NCBI GenBank assembly: GCA_944548615.1
Contig: OX155974.1
Span: 310,001-374,000, forward strand
DNA: 64,000 nt
Source of the DNA: Micropterix aruncella
Taxonomy: Eukaryota > Arthropoda > Insecta > Lepidoptera > Micropterigidae
Direction: 5' to 3'
In this document: one piece after another, positions 10,895-22,317 of the stretch
How the letters are laid out: each line of letters starts with the position of its first letter
Position numbering within the stretch: the first letter of the stretch is position 1
Position numbers and translations under genes: made by a program
The notes under the pieces: model-generated
Seen by the model: the letters and a program-made list of their open reading frames with translations, nothing else
Databases searched by the model: none
What the model was told of the DNA's origin: nothing

Positions 10895-12544
10895 ATGAGC
10901 TCCGCCGCCGAAGCAGCGGCTTCGCACAGCACCGCTGTTACCAGGGGCAAGGATATGCCCCTAATCCCGCTTGTGACGCCGAGGAAACGCGGGATGGATT
11001 CCGCGCCCACCACGGAGGATCAGCGAAAGGAGTCACTGCGCCGCCGGGCTGACTCCCTCGACGCGTTCGTAGACGACCAAATCTACGAATCGTCGCAGCC
11101 GTCGGACAACGAGGACGGGCCCACCTATGCCCAATTAGCGGCGAGGAAAGGCCCGTCGCCGCCGCCACCGGTACAACTGCGTCCCGGTCCGCAATTCTCG
11201 AAGGCGCCGCGCTTGGAGCCCATGGTCGTGGAGAAGCTGGACAACTGGCCCCTTCACATGAAGATTCTCCACGATAAGCTGGGACGCGCGCCCAACGCCA
11301 AGCCTCTCGGGAAGGGCGGCTTCCGGTTCCGGCCAATCGACACCAACGAGTTCCGGATAGTGCAGACGTATCTGTACTCACTGGGCAACAGCATCGCGTG
11401 GCACACGTACAAGCCACCATCGGAAGTCGACGCGAAAATCGTGATCCGCGGCCTGCCGGAAAATACGTCACCTGACGAGATTATCGGCGGGCTAGCGGAC
11501 CGCGGTTTCGAGGCCGTCTACGCCAGAATGATCCACGGGGGGAGGCGCGCCCTATTCTTCGTGATCATTCGCAAGACGGACAGATGGCGTGAGGTCTACA
11601 GGATATCTGACCTTCACTACCTGGAGGTCGCCGTCGAAGGATGGAAAGGCCGAAAAGGCCCCAGGCAGTGCCACCGCTGCCAGAAGTTTAGGCACAACAG
11701 CCATAACTGCCACCGGCCGCAGGTTTGCGTGTGTTGCGGGGAGGAGCACGCCGCGAAAAACTGCCCGCGGCCGAAGACCACACCAGCAACATGCGGGAAC
11801 TGCGGACAGGACCACCCCGCAAACAACAGGCGGTGCCCCAGCTACTTGGCGGAAATGCGCCTGTCCATGAGACAGCAGCATAATTTACCGCGAGTAGCGG
11901 TACCCGCTCCACCACAGGCTTCGAAGCGAAGCACCGCATCCACCACCGCGCCCGCGCAGCCGCCGCGCCCGGCGCAAATAAAACTGCCGCCTACCCAGAC
12001 ACCCGCCACCGCCCCACGGCCCCAGCAGCCTGCGCCAACTCCGGGGCAGAGCCAGGAGGCACCCTTGTCGTGGAGGCAAAAGCCGTCGCCGCCGACCGCT
12101 CCGCAGCAACCAGCTGCAGAGAAAAAGCGCAAGCGGAGACGAGCGCAAAGACCAGCAAAGCAGCCTCGAACAGAGGAAAAAGAAGAAGAAATGGAGGTGG
12201 TCGTGACCGTAGCTCCCCCACCTCCCAGCGCCAAGCCGGTCGAGACTGTCGAGAGAGCGACGTCACCCCGGCCCGAGCCTCGTTTCGTGCCCAAGCCGGT
12301 CGAGACTGTCGAGAGAGCGACGTCACCCCGGCCCGGATTTGTGCCATACCTCGAATTCGAAGGAATGGACAGGGACGAGTACATGTCCGTGATTTTCGGC
12401 GACTTGCTGGAACTTGTCCGCAAGGTGATAGCGAAACCGGAGGAAGCCGCCGAGCTGATCACCAAACTTGATTTCCTGGAACCAGTTTTCTTCAATACAA
12501 CAGCGGAATCCGTCCGCAGGTTTTACCACCCTGAGACGTCATAA
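10895..12544 (+). CDS. Jockey-type LINE ORF1 (Gag-like nucleic-acid-binding protein)
   Basis: This is an intact 549-residue ORF. Residues about 180-255 match the layout of the PRE_C2HC region of Jockey-clade Gag proteins (KIVIRGLPENTSPDEI onward). It is followed by three CCHC-like zinc knuckles at about 260-318 (CHRCQKFRHNSHNC, CVCCGEEHAAKNC, CGNCGQDHPANNRRC). Such proteins bind element RNA and form the retrotransposition particle. The C-terminal third is Pro/Ala/Lys-rich and holds a perfect-looking 20-residue tandem duplication (KPVETVERATSP, DNA period 60 bp, 12233 and 12293). A terminal helical segment follows. No endonuclease or reverse transcriptase ORF follows. The unit is cut by the CACTCAGA-ended sequence at 12783, shortly after an ATG in good context at 12769 that could have been the ORF2 start. 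Confidence 0.85.
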   Translation: MSSAAEAAASHSTAVTRGKDMPLIPLVTPRKRGMDSAPTTEDQRKESLRRRADSLDAFVDDQIYESSQPSDNEDGPTYAQLAARKGPSPPPPVQLRPGPQFSKAPRLEPMVVEKLDNWPLHMKILHDKLGRAPNAKPLGKGGFRFRPIDTNEFRIVQTYLYSLGNSIAWHTYKPPSEVDAKIVIRGLPENTSPDEIIGGLADRGFEAVYARMIHGGRRALFFVIIRKTDRWREVYRISDLHYLEVAVEGWKGRKGPRQCHRCQKFRHNSHNCHRPQVCVCCGEEHAAKNCPRPKTTPATCGNCGQDHPANNRRCPSYLAEMRLSMRQQHNLPRVAVPAPPQASKRSTASTTAPAQPPRPAQIKLPPTQTPATAPRPQQPAPTPGQSQEAPLSWRQKPSPPTAPQQPAAEKKRKRRRAQRPAKQPRTEEKEEEMEVVVTVAPPPPSAKPVETVERATSPRPEPRFVPKPVETVERATSPRPGFVPYLEFEGMDRDEYMSVIFGDLLELVRKVIAKPEEAAELITKLDFLEPVFFNTTAESVRRFYHPETS

Positions 12545-12782
12545 ACTGCAAACCGTGCCAATGGGCCGGTAAACGAGAAGCCCCACATTACGGCCGAAAA
12601 GATGCTGAGTGGCAGACGTCACGGGCCTAATTATATTAATTAAGGCAGGCTCGTAGACTGATATAAACTGGATATACCAAATCACTCGCTCTCTCAGTTC
12701 CACAGGAAACAGTCAACCGACTAGGAAGGAAGGAAGGAAGGAACCACAACGACTACAAGGACCGCACCATGGAACCGCTCCG
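12545..12782 (+). other. LINE inter-ORF region, interrupted
   Basis: This is 238 bp after the Gag-like stop. It contains a (GGAA)n-like run (12724-12742) and then ATG GAA CCG CTC at 12769 in a good start context. Four codons later the sequence changes to the CACTCAGA terminal repeat. It is read as the ORF1-ORF2 junction of the LINE. Confidence 0.45.
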
Positions 12783-13350
12783 CACTCAGAAAAAAACATG
12801 GTGAATTTGACAACAAAAAGTTGTTAAATATGAGCCATCAAGGTAAAATAGTGGGAGCCACAACGCCAAAATTGTCGAAAAACATTGCTTATATGACAGA
12901 GCATAGCATTGTTAATTTCACAAAGGCGCGCTTTCACAACTTTACTTTGATGGCTCATATTTCACAATTTTACTTTGTGAAATTCGCAATGTTAACACAT
13001 TGCGAATTTCACAACTTTACTCTGTTGATTCGCAATCAATTCCGCCTTTCAACCTTGTGGGTTTAGCAATGCGCACTTTGCTTCATTAGCAACTTTCAAG
13101 TTGTGTTTCTAACAGAGTTGTGGTTCGACCTTGTGGGTTTAGCAATGCGCACTTTGCTTTATTAGCAACTTTCAAGTTGTGTTTCTAACAGAGTTGTGGT
13201 TCAACCTTGTGGGTTTAGCAATGCGCACTTTGCTTTATTAGCAACTTTCAAGTTGTGTTTCTAACAGAGTTGTGGTTCAACCTTGTGGGTTTAGCAATGC
13301 GCACTTTGCTTTATTAGCAACTTTCAAGTTGTGTTTCTAACAACTTGAAA
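12783..13350. repeat. Hairpin-rich terminal repeat with 76-bp tandem units
   Basis: After the CACTCAGAAAA end, short inverted words (ACATTG/CAATGT, TTGC/GCAA, ACAA/TTGT) alternate every 8-12 bases. From about 13051 there are four tandem units of exactly 76 bp (ttgtgggttt at 13055, 13131, 13207, 13283), each containing agcaatgcgcactttgc and agcaactttcaagttg. A closing arm, caacttgaaagttgctaata, follows at about 13340. A near-identical copy is at 19444-20010. It should fold into many small hairpins on either strand. Confidence 0.8.
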
Positions 13351-13693
13351 GTTGCTAATAAAGCAACGTACGCATTGCTTCAGATCTTCAGCATATTTTA
13401 TTTGTACTGCTGTATACTGTACAACCGCTGTGTAAATATTAATTGCGAGGAAAAAGAAATCCATTATTGCTATTCCTGCAATATTTACACTGCGGTTGAC
13501 CAGGAACAGCATTGCAAATAAAACCTGAAGAAGATCTGAAGCCTATGTTGCATTACTTGTGCGTGTTTGTGTATCCAATAACCTAAAACATAAACAACAG
13601 TTACACAAAATAAAACATTTATTTATTTACAACTGACATACATGTTATAACAAAAGGAGTGTTTAATTTTAATTTTACTCGAATAATTTTATG

Positions 13694-13811
13694 TGGAGAC
13701 AGAGTTTAGGTCGGAAATAGAAAATTTCCATACAAAATAGTCATTAAGAACTTGAAAGACGTTTGTGTAATATTTTGTATAGAAACGTATGCTCTAGAAA
13801 CTCTGTCTCCT
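13694..13811. repeat. Foldback sequence, ~116 bp
   Basis: GGAGACAGAGTT (13695-13706) is the reverse complement of 13799-13810. Inside, tttccatacaaaat pairs with attttgtatagaaa. The copy at about 20387-20512 has lost the perfect end pairing. It lies in the 3' region of the gene copy. Confidence 0.6.
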
Positions 13812-13939
13812 CTTAACTAAGATTAACAAACATAAGAAGCCATAAATTTACAGATTACAGTTTTATTCATACATGTATAAACTATTTTGATCATTATAAT
13901 ATTTAACTTTTCAACTTTTAAGATTTTCATTCATTTCAA

Positions 13940-14253
13940 TTAAATAGGCTTGCTAAGTACAACATGGAGCTCAGGTAGATTGATGTCACATCCGATAACT
14001 ACACCATTGCATATGAACGGATGTTGCATCAATTCCTGATCAATGAATACTGACGTCTGACACGAGTTTCGTAGATAATAAGCATGATAATGATCATCTA
14101 AACCTATTGTTTCAAAAAGCTTTGCCTTAATTATTATTTTACATACACCATCAACATATACATCTTTTATTTTAGCAAAGGTAACATTTTCCTCCTCAAT
14201 TGCAGAAATAATTATGTCATTTGCTTTATTAATTTTAATTTTACTCGAATAAT
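13940..14253 (-). pseudogene. Coding-like C-terminal fragment in a shifted frame
   Basis: An open frame of about 104 codons without an ATG, ending in TAA at 13940-13942, reads well as protein (motifs FAKIKDVYVDGVCK, GLDDHYHAYYLRNSC, ICNGVVIGCDINLP). It overlaps the end of exon 7 in a different frame. A 35-nt direct repeat (13663-13697 and 14229-14263) brackets it, suggesting that this segment was inserted into the 3' end of the gene. It could be the terminal exon of a related gene. No acceptor site is evident. Confidence 0.4.
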
Positions 14254-17200
14254 TTTATGTGGAACAATGGGTTTGTTCCAATATTTTATCTCAGAACAAT
14301 GGGTTTCGAGGTCTGATACAGACGGTACTAAACTTATGAAGGCGCTGCTTACTTCTGTACGCGAGGGGTTCCACTGTTTCTTGACACCTTTCACCGGTAT
14401 CGTATGCATCTGCTTGAGCAGCAGCGGAATTGACAGGAAGGCCGCAACGTTCGCTGGTTCTTCTCCCACTGCAAATATAAATTTTACAAATAAATAAAAT
14501 ATATCATCACTCGTCTGTTCGTCTCGCACTCAAAATATACCGGATTATTCGGCCATGACTGCCGTAACTCTTTTTTAATAAGTAAGACTTTTTTGTAAGC
14601 ATTATTAAGATCTACAACTTTTCTCTAGAACTTAATCATATATCTCTCATCGTTAAGGCAGCGTTCGTTAGAAACGTTTTCGTTCGACCGTTTTTTCCGA
14701 CTTACTTTGAAAATCCGACTACCACGAAAAAGTCTTCTCATTTCTCGGATTAATATATAGCCTATGACACTCACAAATAACGTGGCTTTCTATTGGTAAA
14801 ATAACTTTCAAAATCAGTTCAGTAGATCCAGAGATTACTTCCTACAACGTCACAAACTTTACCTCTATAATATTAGTATAGATAAGGGCTGTTAAAGAAG
14901 AAGAAGAAGAAGACAGATTTTAATAGAACAATTAAATGGCCAGGACTTAAGTTAAGGTATTATTTAGAACTAAACATTACTTACAGGTTGCAAGATCCAA
15001 GACAGATTGAATATCAACTCTGCGTATGAACTCTTGGGCCTTCTCGTCCAATAATGTTAGTAGGCGAGTCTTCACTGTTGGGAATCTTTCTTCGAATTTC
15101 CTTTTTGCTTCTCCATATATTGAATTGAAGTCACTGGCGAACTGCACAAAAAAAAATGTTGTATTTACTTATATAAACTTACATCATACTAATATATTTA
15201 CTATTGCGTTATGTTTTACACAACAATTCTGCATCTAGATACAGGCATTAGATGCCCCGTTAGATGTGCATAGCGCCTGAGCTGTGTTGATCCTAAGCTG
15301 TTGTTTTTCAATGTTCTATTATTTGCTGAGTGACATTGTAATTACTTTTTAATTGTGCAAGCATTAAATAAGTAAATAAAAAAATAATACATAATACACT
15401 CAAATGCTTACAATGACGCTACAGGAGCATATTCCAATGTGCGTTTTATTTCTTTTTTTTATTCTATATAATAGTGACACTGGCTACATTTTGCAGAACA
15501 CATCGATGAGTCATCGATTGCACATTATCTGCTGAAAGCCCACAAAAACGCAATGACTTAATTGAACTTAATTGAATTTCGATTAGCAGCGGTTAGTAGC
15601 AAGCTGTCAAACGTAGCTGTCATTCGGATTGTTTACAACGTTTTTGAACACAACATGGAAATCGAAAATAATTACGAATATAATAACATGATACTCTTTG
15701 AAAATAATCTCAAAAAAGACAAAATAGAAAAAGCGCGTTCAGCAGAATTGCATCGATGCCGCGTGATCGATGTCTTAGCGGTTAGATCCGCAAAATGTAG
15801 CCACTGTATTAAATTTGCAACAAGTGAGAAATGTCGCATGTTGATAAGCTTACAAAATTACTCACCAATTCATAGCCCCATGGAGATTGTATCGCTGGGA
15901 ATGTTTTGCAGTAAGCTATATAGTCGCTTCCCTCTAGGATGGCTACCCGCTCGCGCAGAGTATTATGCCATTTAGATTTAGCGAGATCTCGGGGTGATGA
16001 GGAGACTTTGAGCCACTGCACGTCATCTTGAGACGAGGCCTCCTCATTCTGAAGTTGTTGAAGCAAGTTGAAGTTTTCAGGCAAAGGTCGTGTTCTACCA
16101 GGCGTGTCGCTTGTACGCCTTTTCTTCTTTTTATTTTCGCTGTCGCTGCTGTATTCACTACTGCGGCTCTCGCTGCGGCGGGGTTCTGATGGAGTTGTTC
16201 GGTTGATAATGAGGCCACTGGCCTGTATAGCCCGACCTTCAACTATTCGAAAGGGGCTGTAATATACGGAGTTTGTTTCTTCCGGAAATAGAGATACAAT
16301 CTCTTTGGTCCAGTTTTCCCATACTTCTTTTCGTATCGGGTCCGTAACTTTTTTTAGTTTGCGTACTTCTGACTCCACGATGACAGCAGTGATGATTTTT
16401 CGGTCCCGTGTCGTTAAAACTTGTTTTTTAAGAAGCGGCTTTCCTGCTGTGGTGGACTCCAACATTGATCGGAGTGTTGTTCCTACCAGGATTGTAGTAA
16501 AGTCGATAATTGACACTTCTTCATCAAAATGTGTGAGTTCCCTTTCCTGAAATTAAAAAAAAATATATAATTCTCTACTTATTTTATTTCTCGTCATTTT
16601 ATAGTATTCAAAAGCGGCCGTAGTCCACGAGACTGCACGAGATCACATTCTGTTCCATCCAATAACAGTTTTTATTTAAAGCCAGTTTTATAATTTTTCT
16701 AACTCACCGCCGCCCTGGCAGATGATGAACCGGCTACAGCAGGTGACAAAAACTTCTCTGTAGCATCAATCTGAGTATTAAACGAAGAGACAGTGTGTTG
16801 AGGACCCTCCTGTAACAAAAAAATATCCAGCCTTATTGAAGGTTCAATATCATATTATGCTATGACAGGAAATATACTACAGTTAAAACTAAATTGCAAT
16901 TAATTCAGTTTATTTTACCAAGAGACATTCAATTATATTCGATACAAGCAAAATTTGTTATTTTTAAATTACTGTGAAAATTTTAATTTATTTATTTAAA
17001 ATGGTGCATGAAATCTACACAAACCTCATGTGGAGTCATAAACCATGATGACGGTGAGGGAGTGCAAGATGACGGTGAGGAAGTGCGCGATGTCGACACG
17101 AACGACTTTTGCCTAAATGGAGCAGCGACAGAAGTGCGAACGGTTCTTTCATTAAGAACGCTAACCTTGCATAGGTCACTTTCCTTCTTCTGTAAATAAA

Positions 17201-17579
17201 GGAAATTACTATAATATCTGTAAATAACATAATTACGTAGACTTCGGATAGCCAACCGGACGTCTTGCCGACCGCAATGTGCGTGGGGTGCAATCGGAAC
17301 GAAAACCGATAATGTCACGAACATTATGGCACAAGTGTACATCGGAGTGTCGCAAAGTGTTTTATGATTTAAAACTTTACAAACCGTCGAAAAGACAAGT
17401 TTGATGCGAACTGACTTTTATCTGAATTTTATTGCAACAGGCATGCAAGGAGCAACCATCAGAACTACTCACGCGGTCCAGTGCTATGCGAAGCTTTCCT
17501 TTATCTACGACCTGTGGAACCAAGCTGTAAAGCTCGTGATCGTTAGCGTGCAGCAGAAAGTCTAAATCTGCACCCTGAT
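14212..17579 (-). CDS. Uncharacterised spliced gene, exons 2-7 (SAM-like N-terminus)
   Basis: Six exons on the minus strand are supported by splice signals and matching phase: 17473-17579, 17025-17189, 16708-16809, 15866-16546, 14985-15141 and 14212-14468. Every junction is AG..GT and the joined frame is open for about 483 codons, ending in TAA. The first exon contributes the first 25 codons; the intact copy is at 19017-19092 but on the opposite strand. Exon 1+2 product has the look of a SAM-type helical bundle (HANDHELYSLVPQVVDKG). Exons 3-4 are Ser/Pro-rich linker. Exon 5 has a conserved-looking segment (WTKEIVSLFPEETNSVYYSPF), then a Ser/Arg/Lys-rich stretch with KKKKRR (nuclear localisation likely), then YCKTFPAIQSPWGYEL. 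Exon 7 has KKQWNPSRTEVSSAFI. From memory this resembles a family of uncharacterised proteins very abundant in ants, Hydra and other animals; I cannot verify that and know no function. Exon 7's tail is disturbed by a 35-nt direct repeat. Confidence 0.75.
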
Positions 17580-17983
17580 CTAGAAAAAAAACAATCTATT
17601 ATAGCCACTCCGTTAAGTCGGAATTATTCTACTTTTGGTACCTCGTCTAGTTTTCAAAAAAAAAATACACACTACTAAATTCAATCATTGCAGTGCTAAA
17701 TCTGTTAAAAAATAAGGTCGGTTTTTTTTAATTTAATTTATTTTTATTTTGTAAATTAGTTTTATCATGGTTCTTAAAAAAAACTAACCTAACCTACCTA
17801 CTGTCACATAGGTGTTAATAAATTGTTTTAAAAAACTAACTTAACCTACCGAAATGTATAGAGTTGACACTTTTTAAATACCTATATCTCATTTATTGAG
17901 TCCGTTAACTCCTCGAGCGCTAACGTTTGAATTGTAGTGTCTCTTAGAGAACGAGAAGAAGAATAAATCACAATAAAAAGATA
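17580..17983. other. Intron 1 / intergenic AT-rich DNA
   Basis: This is the sequence upstream of exon 2 (acceptor ttctag at 17580-17585) up to the internal CACTCAGAG end. It contains short taacctaacctac runs (about 17786-17800 and 17840) but no array long enough to call telomeric. No gene is seen. Confidence 0.6.
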
Positions 17984-19175
17984 CACTCAGAGAAATTTTT
18001 ACTAGACAACGCTGCATTTTTACATTGCGAGCGAAAAATTGCGAAATTAACCATAGAATATTGTGGCAATGACAAATTACCCTTTGCGGGGTCAGCAACG
18101 CTTACTTTGTCGAATGCAAAAATTGCGGAATCAACAATATAAAATTGTGGCGCTAACAATTTTTTTCGACATTGTTATTACCTCAATGCTCTAAACTGCG
18201 GGGTTAACAATTTTACAGCTTGTGAGTTTAACAATGTAAACGTAACATTGATTTTATACGTTGCGGCGATAGCAATGTTCCGCTACTTTGATAAATTGAC
18301 AACGTGCTAATCTGCGGAATTCACATAGTTAAAGATTGTGATTTTCACAATGTAAGCAGAATATTGATTTTATACATTGCGACGATGGCAACTTTACGGT
18401 ACTTTGATAAATTAGCAATGTGCTAATCTGTGGAATTCACATAGGTGAGTATTGTGAGTTTCACAATGTAAGCGGAACATTGCTTTTTTAATGTTGTGGA
18501 TAAATTAGCAATGTCCATGATTAACATAGTTGGTTTGTCAGTTCCACAATGTAAGCGAGACATTGATTTTATACGTTGCCGCGCTAGCAACTTTTACTAG
18601 CAACGCTAGCTAGTAACTACGTAAGTTGTGAATAAGGCAATGTTTTCATAATTCCTCAATGTTTTTAAATTGATATTAACACAACTTTGACGTAGATTTT
18701 TTCTCAAGGGCAGATAGGTTTGAGAAAAACTCAAACTATAATTGTCAAAACCGCAACGTTTATTTTCTACAAAGTTGGGGGCTTTCCTATACGTTGTCAA
18801 AATCCCGCCGCGCGCGCAAGTCGCGACACGCTCGCCGCTCGGCTGTTTGTTTGCGACGCTATTCCAGTTGATTCCAGTCTGTAACAAGGGCGCGGGCGGA
18901 GCGCTCGCTCTGATCAAGTGCATTTTACGGCGTCGTATTTTCAAGAAAGAATTAAAAGCACAACTCCGAACTGTTCAAAAGTGCAATCAGTGATTAAGTG
19001 GCGACATCTCAGAAAAATGGAGAAAGAACAGCAGCTACTGTTTGACTTCTTAATATCGAACAACCTCGTACACCTGTTTGCCACACTACAAGGTAAGTTT
19101 TTTGAAAAAAATATTTATCGAGTCAGCGTGGTGAATATAGTCGAATGATATTGAAAGATCAATAATCTAGAATAA
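17984..19175 (+). repeat. Inverted copy of the element 5' end with exon 1
   Basis: From CACTCAGAG at 17984 this is the reverse complement of 23257 down to about 22130. It comprises the hairpin-rich end with about 120-bp repeated units (ttgattttatac at 18250, 18370 and 18562), a GC-rich promoter-like zone (18800-18920), a short leader and exon 1. A TA precedes the end. The two arms form a very large inverted repeat (over 1 kb per arm) around 19200-22100. Confidence 0.8.
19017..19092 (+). CDS. First coding exon copy, intact, inverted
   Basis: ATG at 19017 opens a 76-bp exon (25 codons plus one base, starting MEKEQQLLFDFLISNN) ending at a strong donor, CAAG|GTAAGT. Its phase matches exon 2 at 17579 exactly: the last G plus AT completes an Asp codon. 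It lies on the plus strand, while exons 2-7 are on the minus strand, so in this assembly it cannot be spliced to them without an inversion. Either the locus is rearranged, or this belongs to another copy, or the assembly is wrong here. Confidence 0.7.
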
Positions 19176-19443
19176 TAATAAAATCAGGTCTTCTTAATAT
19201 GATCAGTAGTTTCGGAATAAAGGGTGAACACATCGAACGCGTCGGCTGCCGCGGCCATGTGTCGGGCGCGATCTGTGTAATGAATTTCTATTGAGCCGTC
19301 CTATATTATCGCGTCCTATATAGAAATCATCCTATTATCGCGACTTTGAGGCTTCGGACGACTGTACATACTGTCCTAAGCCACGGCAGCAAACGCGTCC
19401 GATAGTGTGTTCGCCCCTTAATCGTCGTTTTTCTGAAACGCTA

Positions 19444-22102
19444 CACTCAGAAAAAAACATGGTGAATTTGACAACAAAAAGTTGTTAAATATGAGCCATC
19501 AAGGTAAAATAGTGGGAGCCACAACGCCAAAATTGTCGAAAAACATTGCTTATATGACAGAGCATAGCATTGTTAATTTCACAAAGGCGCGCTTTCACAA
19601 CTTTACTTTGATGGCTCATATTTCACAATTTTACTTTGTGAAATTCGCAATGTTAACACATTGCGAATTTCACAACTTTACTCTGTTGATTCGCAATCAA
19701 TTCCGCCTTTCAACCTTGTGGGTTTAGCAACGCGCACTTTGCTTTATTAGCAACTTTCAAGTTGTGTTTCTAACAGAGTTGTGGTTCGACCTTGTGGGTT
19801 TAGCAATGCGCACTTTGCTTTATTAGCAACTTTCAAGTTGTGTTTCTAACAGAGTTGTGGTTCAACCTTGTGGGTTTAGCAATGCGCACTTTGCTTTATT
19901 AGCAACTTTCAAGTTGTGTTTCTAACAGAGTTGTGGTTCAACCTTGTGGGTTTAGCAATGCGCACTTTGCTTTATTAGCAACTTTAAAGTTGTGTTTCTA
20001 ACAACTTGAAAGTTGCTAATAAAGCAACGTACGCATTGCTTCAGATCTTCAGCATATTTTATTTGTACTGCTGTATACTGTACAACCGCTGTGTAAATAT
20101 TAATTGCAGGGAAAAAGAAATCCATTAGAAATATTAATTGCAGGGAAAAAGAAATATGGCAGCTATTCCTGCCATATTTACACTGCGGTTGACCAGGAAC
20201 AGCATTGCAAATAAAACCTGAAGAAGATCTGAAGCCTATGTTGCATTACTTGTGCATGTTTGTGTATCCAATAACCTAAAACATAAACAACAGTTACGCA
20301 AAATAAAACATTTATTTACTTACAACTGACATACATGTTATAACAAAAGGAGTGTTTAATTTTAATTTTACTCGAATAATTTTATGTGGAGACAGAGTTT
20401 AGGTCGGAAATAGAAAATTTCCATACAAAATAGTCTTTCAAAACTTGAAAGACGTTTCTGTAATATTTTGTATAGAAACCTATGATTTCCGTGTTAATCT
20501 CTGTCTTCTCTTAAAACCAAGATTAACAAACATAAGAAGCCATAAATTTACAGATTACAGTTTTATTCATACATGTATAGAAATAGAAATAGAAATATTT
20601 TTATTGTCCGAAATTGTGGTGGTACATTTATGGTGATAATGCGTAAAACTATGTATCTCACAATTACCTGTTATTAAAACAGATTGACAAATTTACTTAT
20701 GTGCTAAATTGACTTATCTGCTAATTATAATATCTTATTAAAAATGTAATTATTTGACTGGTTTAACATGAAAAAAATCTAAACAGACCGGATAAGTAGA
20801 ACTAATAGTAGAAGACAATTAGAAAAAATAATTCACCAATAATATAAAAAATAAAGAAAAAATCAAAATCAAGGAATAATCGAAATTCCGCCTATAAATA
20901 CGAAATGTATATAATTTAAAATGTAACAGTAGAAAACAATTAATAAAAAATAATTCACCAATAATATAAAAAATAATGAAAAAAAATCAAAATCAAGGAA
21001 TAATCAAAAATCCGCCTATAAATACGAAATGTATATAATTGAAAATTTGTAATCTTCCTAATTGAATTATTGTAAAAACAAAATGAAAATGCAACTGATT
21101 CTTATTGTGACTGAGACATGGTTATGACCGAAAGTCGCCTAACTAGGCCAGAGCCTGTTCTAAGGCAGACTTGAGCAATTTTATTTGTGCATTATGATTA
21201 CTATTTATTAACAATGCATATATTTCTAGACACAATCAAATAAAACTAATTATTAAAATAGTCTACAAAAAATTAAATTAAAAATAGAAAATTCAAATCT
21301 TTTTAAAATAAAAATAAAATAAGATAAAACTAAATCTAATCCAAATAATAAATAAAACAAAATCAACATTAGAATAATCAGAATTAATAAAAATGCAAAT
21401 GGATTGTTTCTTTTTAAAGTTACAAGATGTTACAAGATGTTGACAAGATGTTGCAGGTTTCCAAGAGGTTTCCCTTATAAACTCTTTTATGATTTTTCTA
21501 ACTCACCGCCGCCCTGGCAGATGATGAACCAGCCACATGCAGGTGACAAAAACTTCTCTGTAGCATCAATCTGAGTATTACGCGAAGAGACAGTATGTGT
21601 TCAGGACCCTTCTGTAACAAAAAAAATATCCAGCCTTATTACAGGTTCAATATCATATTATGCTATGACAGGAAATATACTGCAGTTAAAACTAAATTGC
21701 AATTAATTCAGTTTTTTTTACCAATAGGCATTCAATTATATTCGATACAAGCAAAATGTGTTATTTTTAAATTACTGTGGAAATTTTAATTAATTTATTT
21801 AAAATGGTGCACTATGAAATCTACACAAACCGCCATGTGAAGGCATGCTGTAAAATTGTTAAACTCACAAGCTGTTAAACTGTTAACCCCGCAGTTTAGA
21901 GCATTGAGGTAATAACAATGTCAAAAAAAATTGTTAGCGCCAAAATTTTATATTGTTGATACCGCAATTTTTGCATTCGACAAAGAAAACGTTGCTGACC
22001 CCGCAAAGGGTAATTTGTCTTTGTTACAATATTCTATGGTTAATTTCGCAATTTTTCGCTCGCAATGTAAAAATGCAGCGTTGTCTAGAAAAAAATTTCT
22101 AT
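19444..22102 (-). mobile_element. Internally deleted copy of the CACTCAGA element
   Basis: It starts TA|CACTCAGAAAAAAACATGG at 19442-19444 and is near-identical to 12783-13885 up to about 20580. Then come about 900 bp of A-rich sequence with a two-copy 120-bp tandem repeat (about 20800-21040), a duplicate of exon 4 and its flanking introns (21480-21835), and the other terminal repeat (21845-22102), which lacks the last CTGAGTG. The order is that of the large unit with most of the gene deleted, as in non-autonomous derivatives. Confidence 0.65.
21480..21835 (-). pseudogene. Duplicate of exon 4 and flanking introns
   Basis: It matches 16690-17025 with small indels. The donor (ctcacc region, about 21505) and the acceptor (tgttacag-like, about 21612) are still recognisable, but the exon has point changes and length changes relative to 16708-16809. 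No other coding exon of the gene accompanies it, so it is a relic. Confidence 0.75.
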
Positions 22103-22317
22103 AGTTTAGGTATTATTCTAGATTATTGATCTTTCAATATCATTCGACTATATTCACCACGCTGATTCCGAAACGAGGTATCTAAAGTAGAATAGTTTCG
22201 GTACAATGTAGTCACAGCCATACAACTCAAAGGTGGCGGAACGGCCGCGTGTTCTTATGTTATCGTGCGATGAGACGCCAATACAGACTCGATAAATATT
22301 TTTTTCAAAAAACTTAC

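Noticed and set aside
10547..12529. Many overlapping ORFs on both strands of the Gag-like region
   Set aside because: GC-rich shadows of the 549-codon ORF; only that frame has zinc knuckles.
17786..17850. Telomeric repeat array (CCTAA-like words)
   Set aside because: Only two to three loose copies, within an intron-like region.
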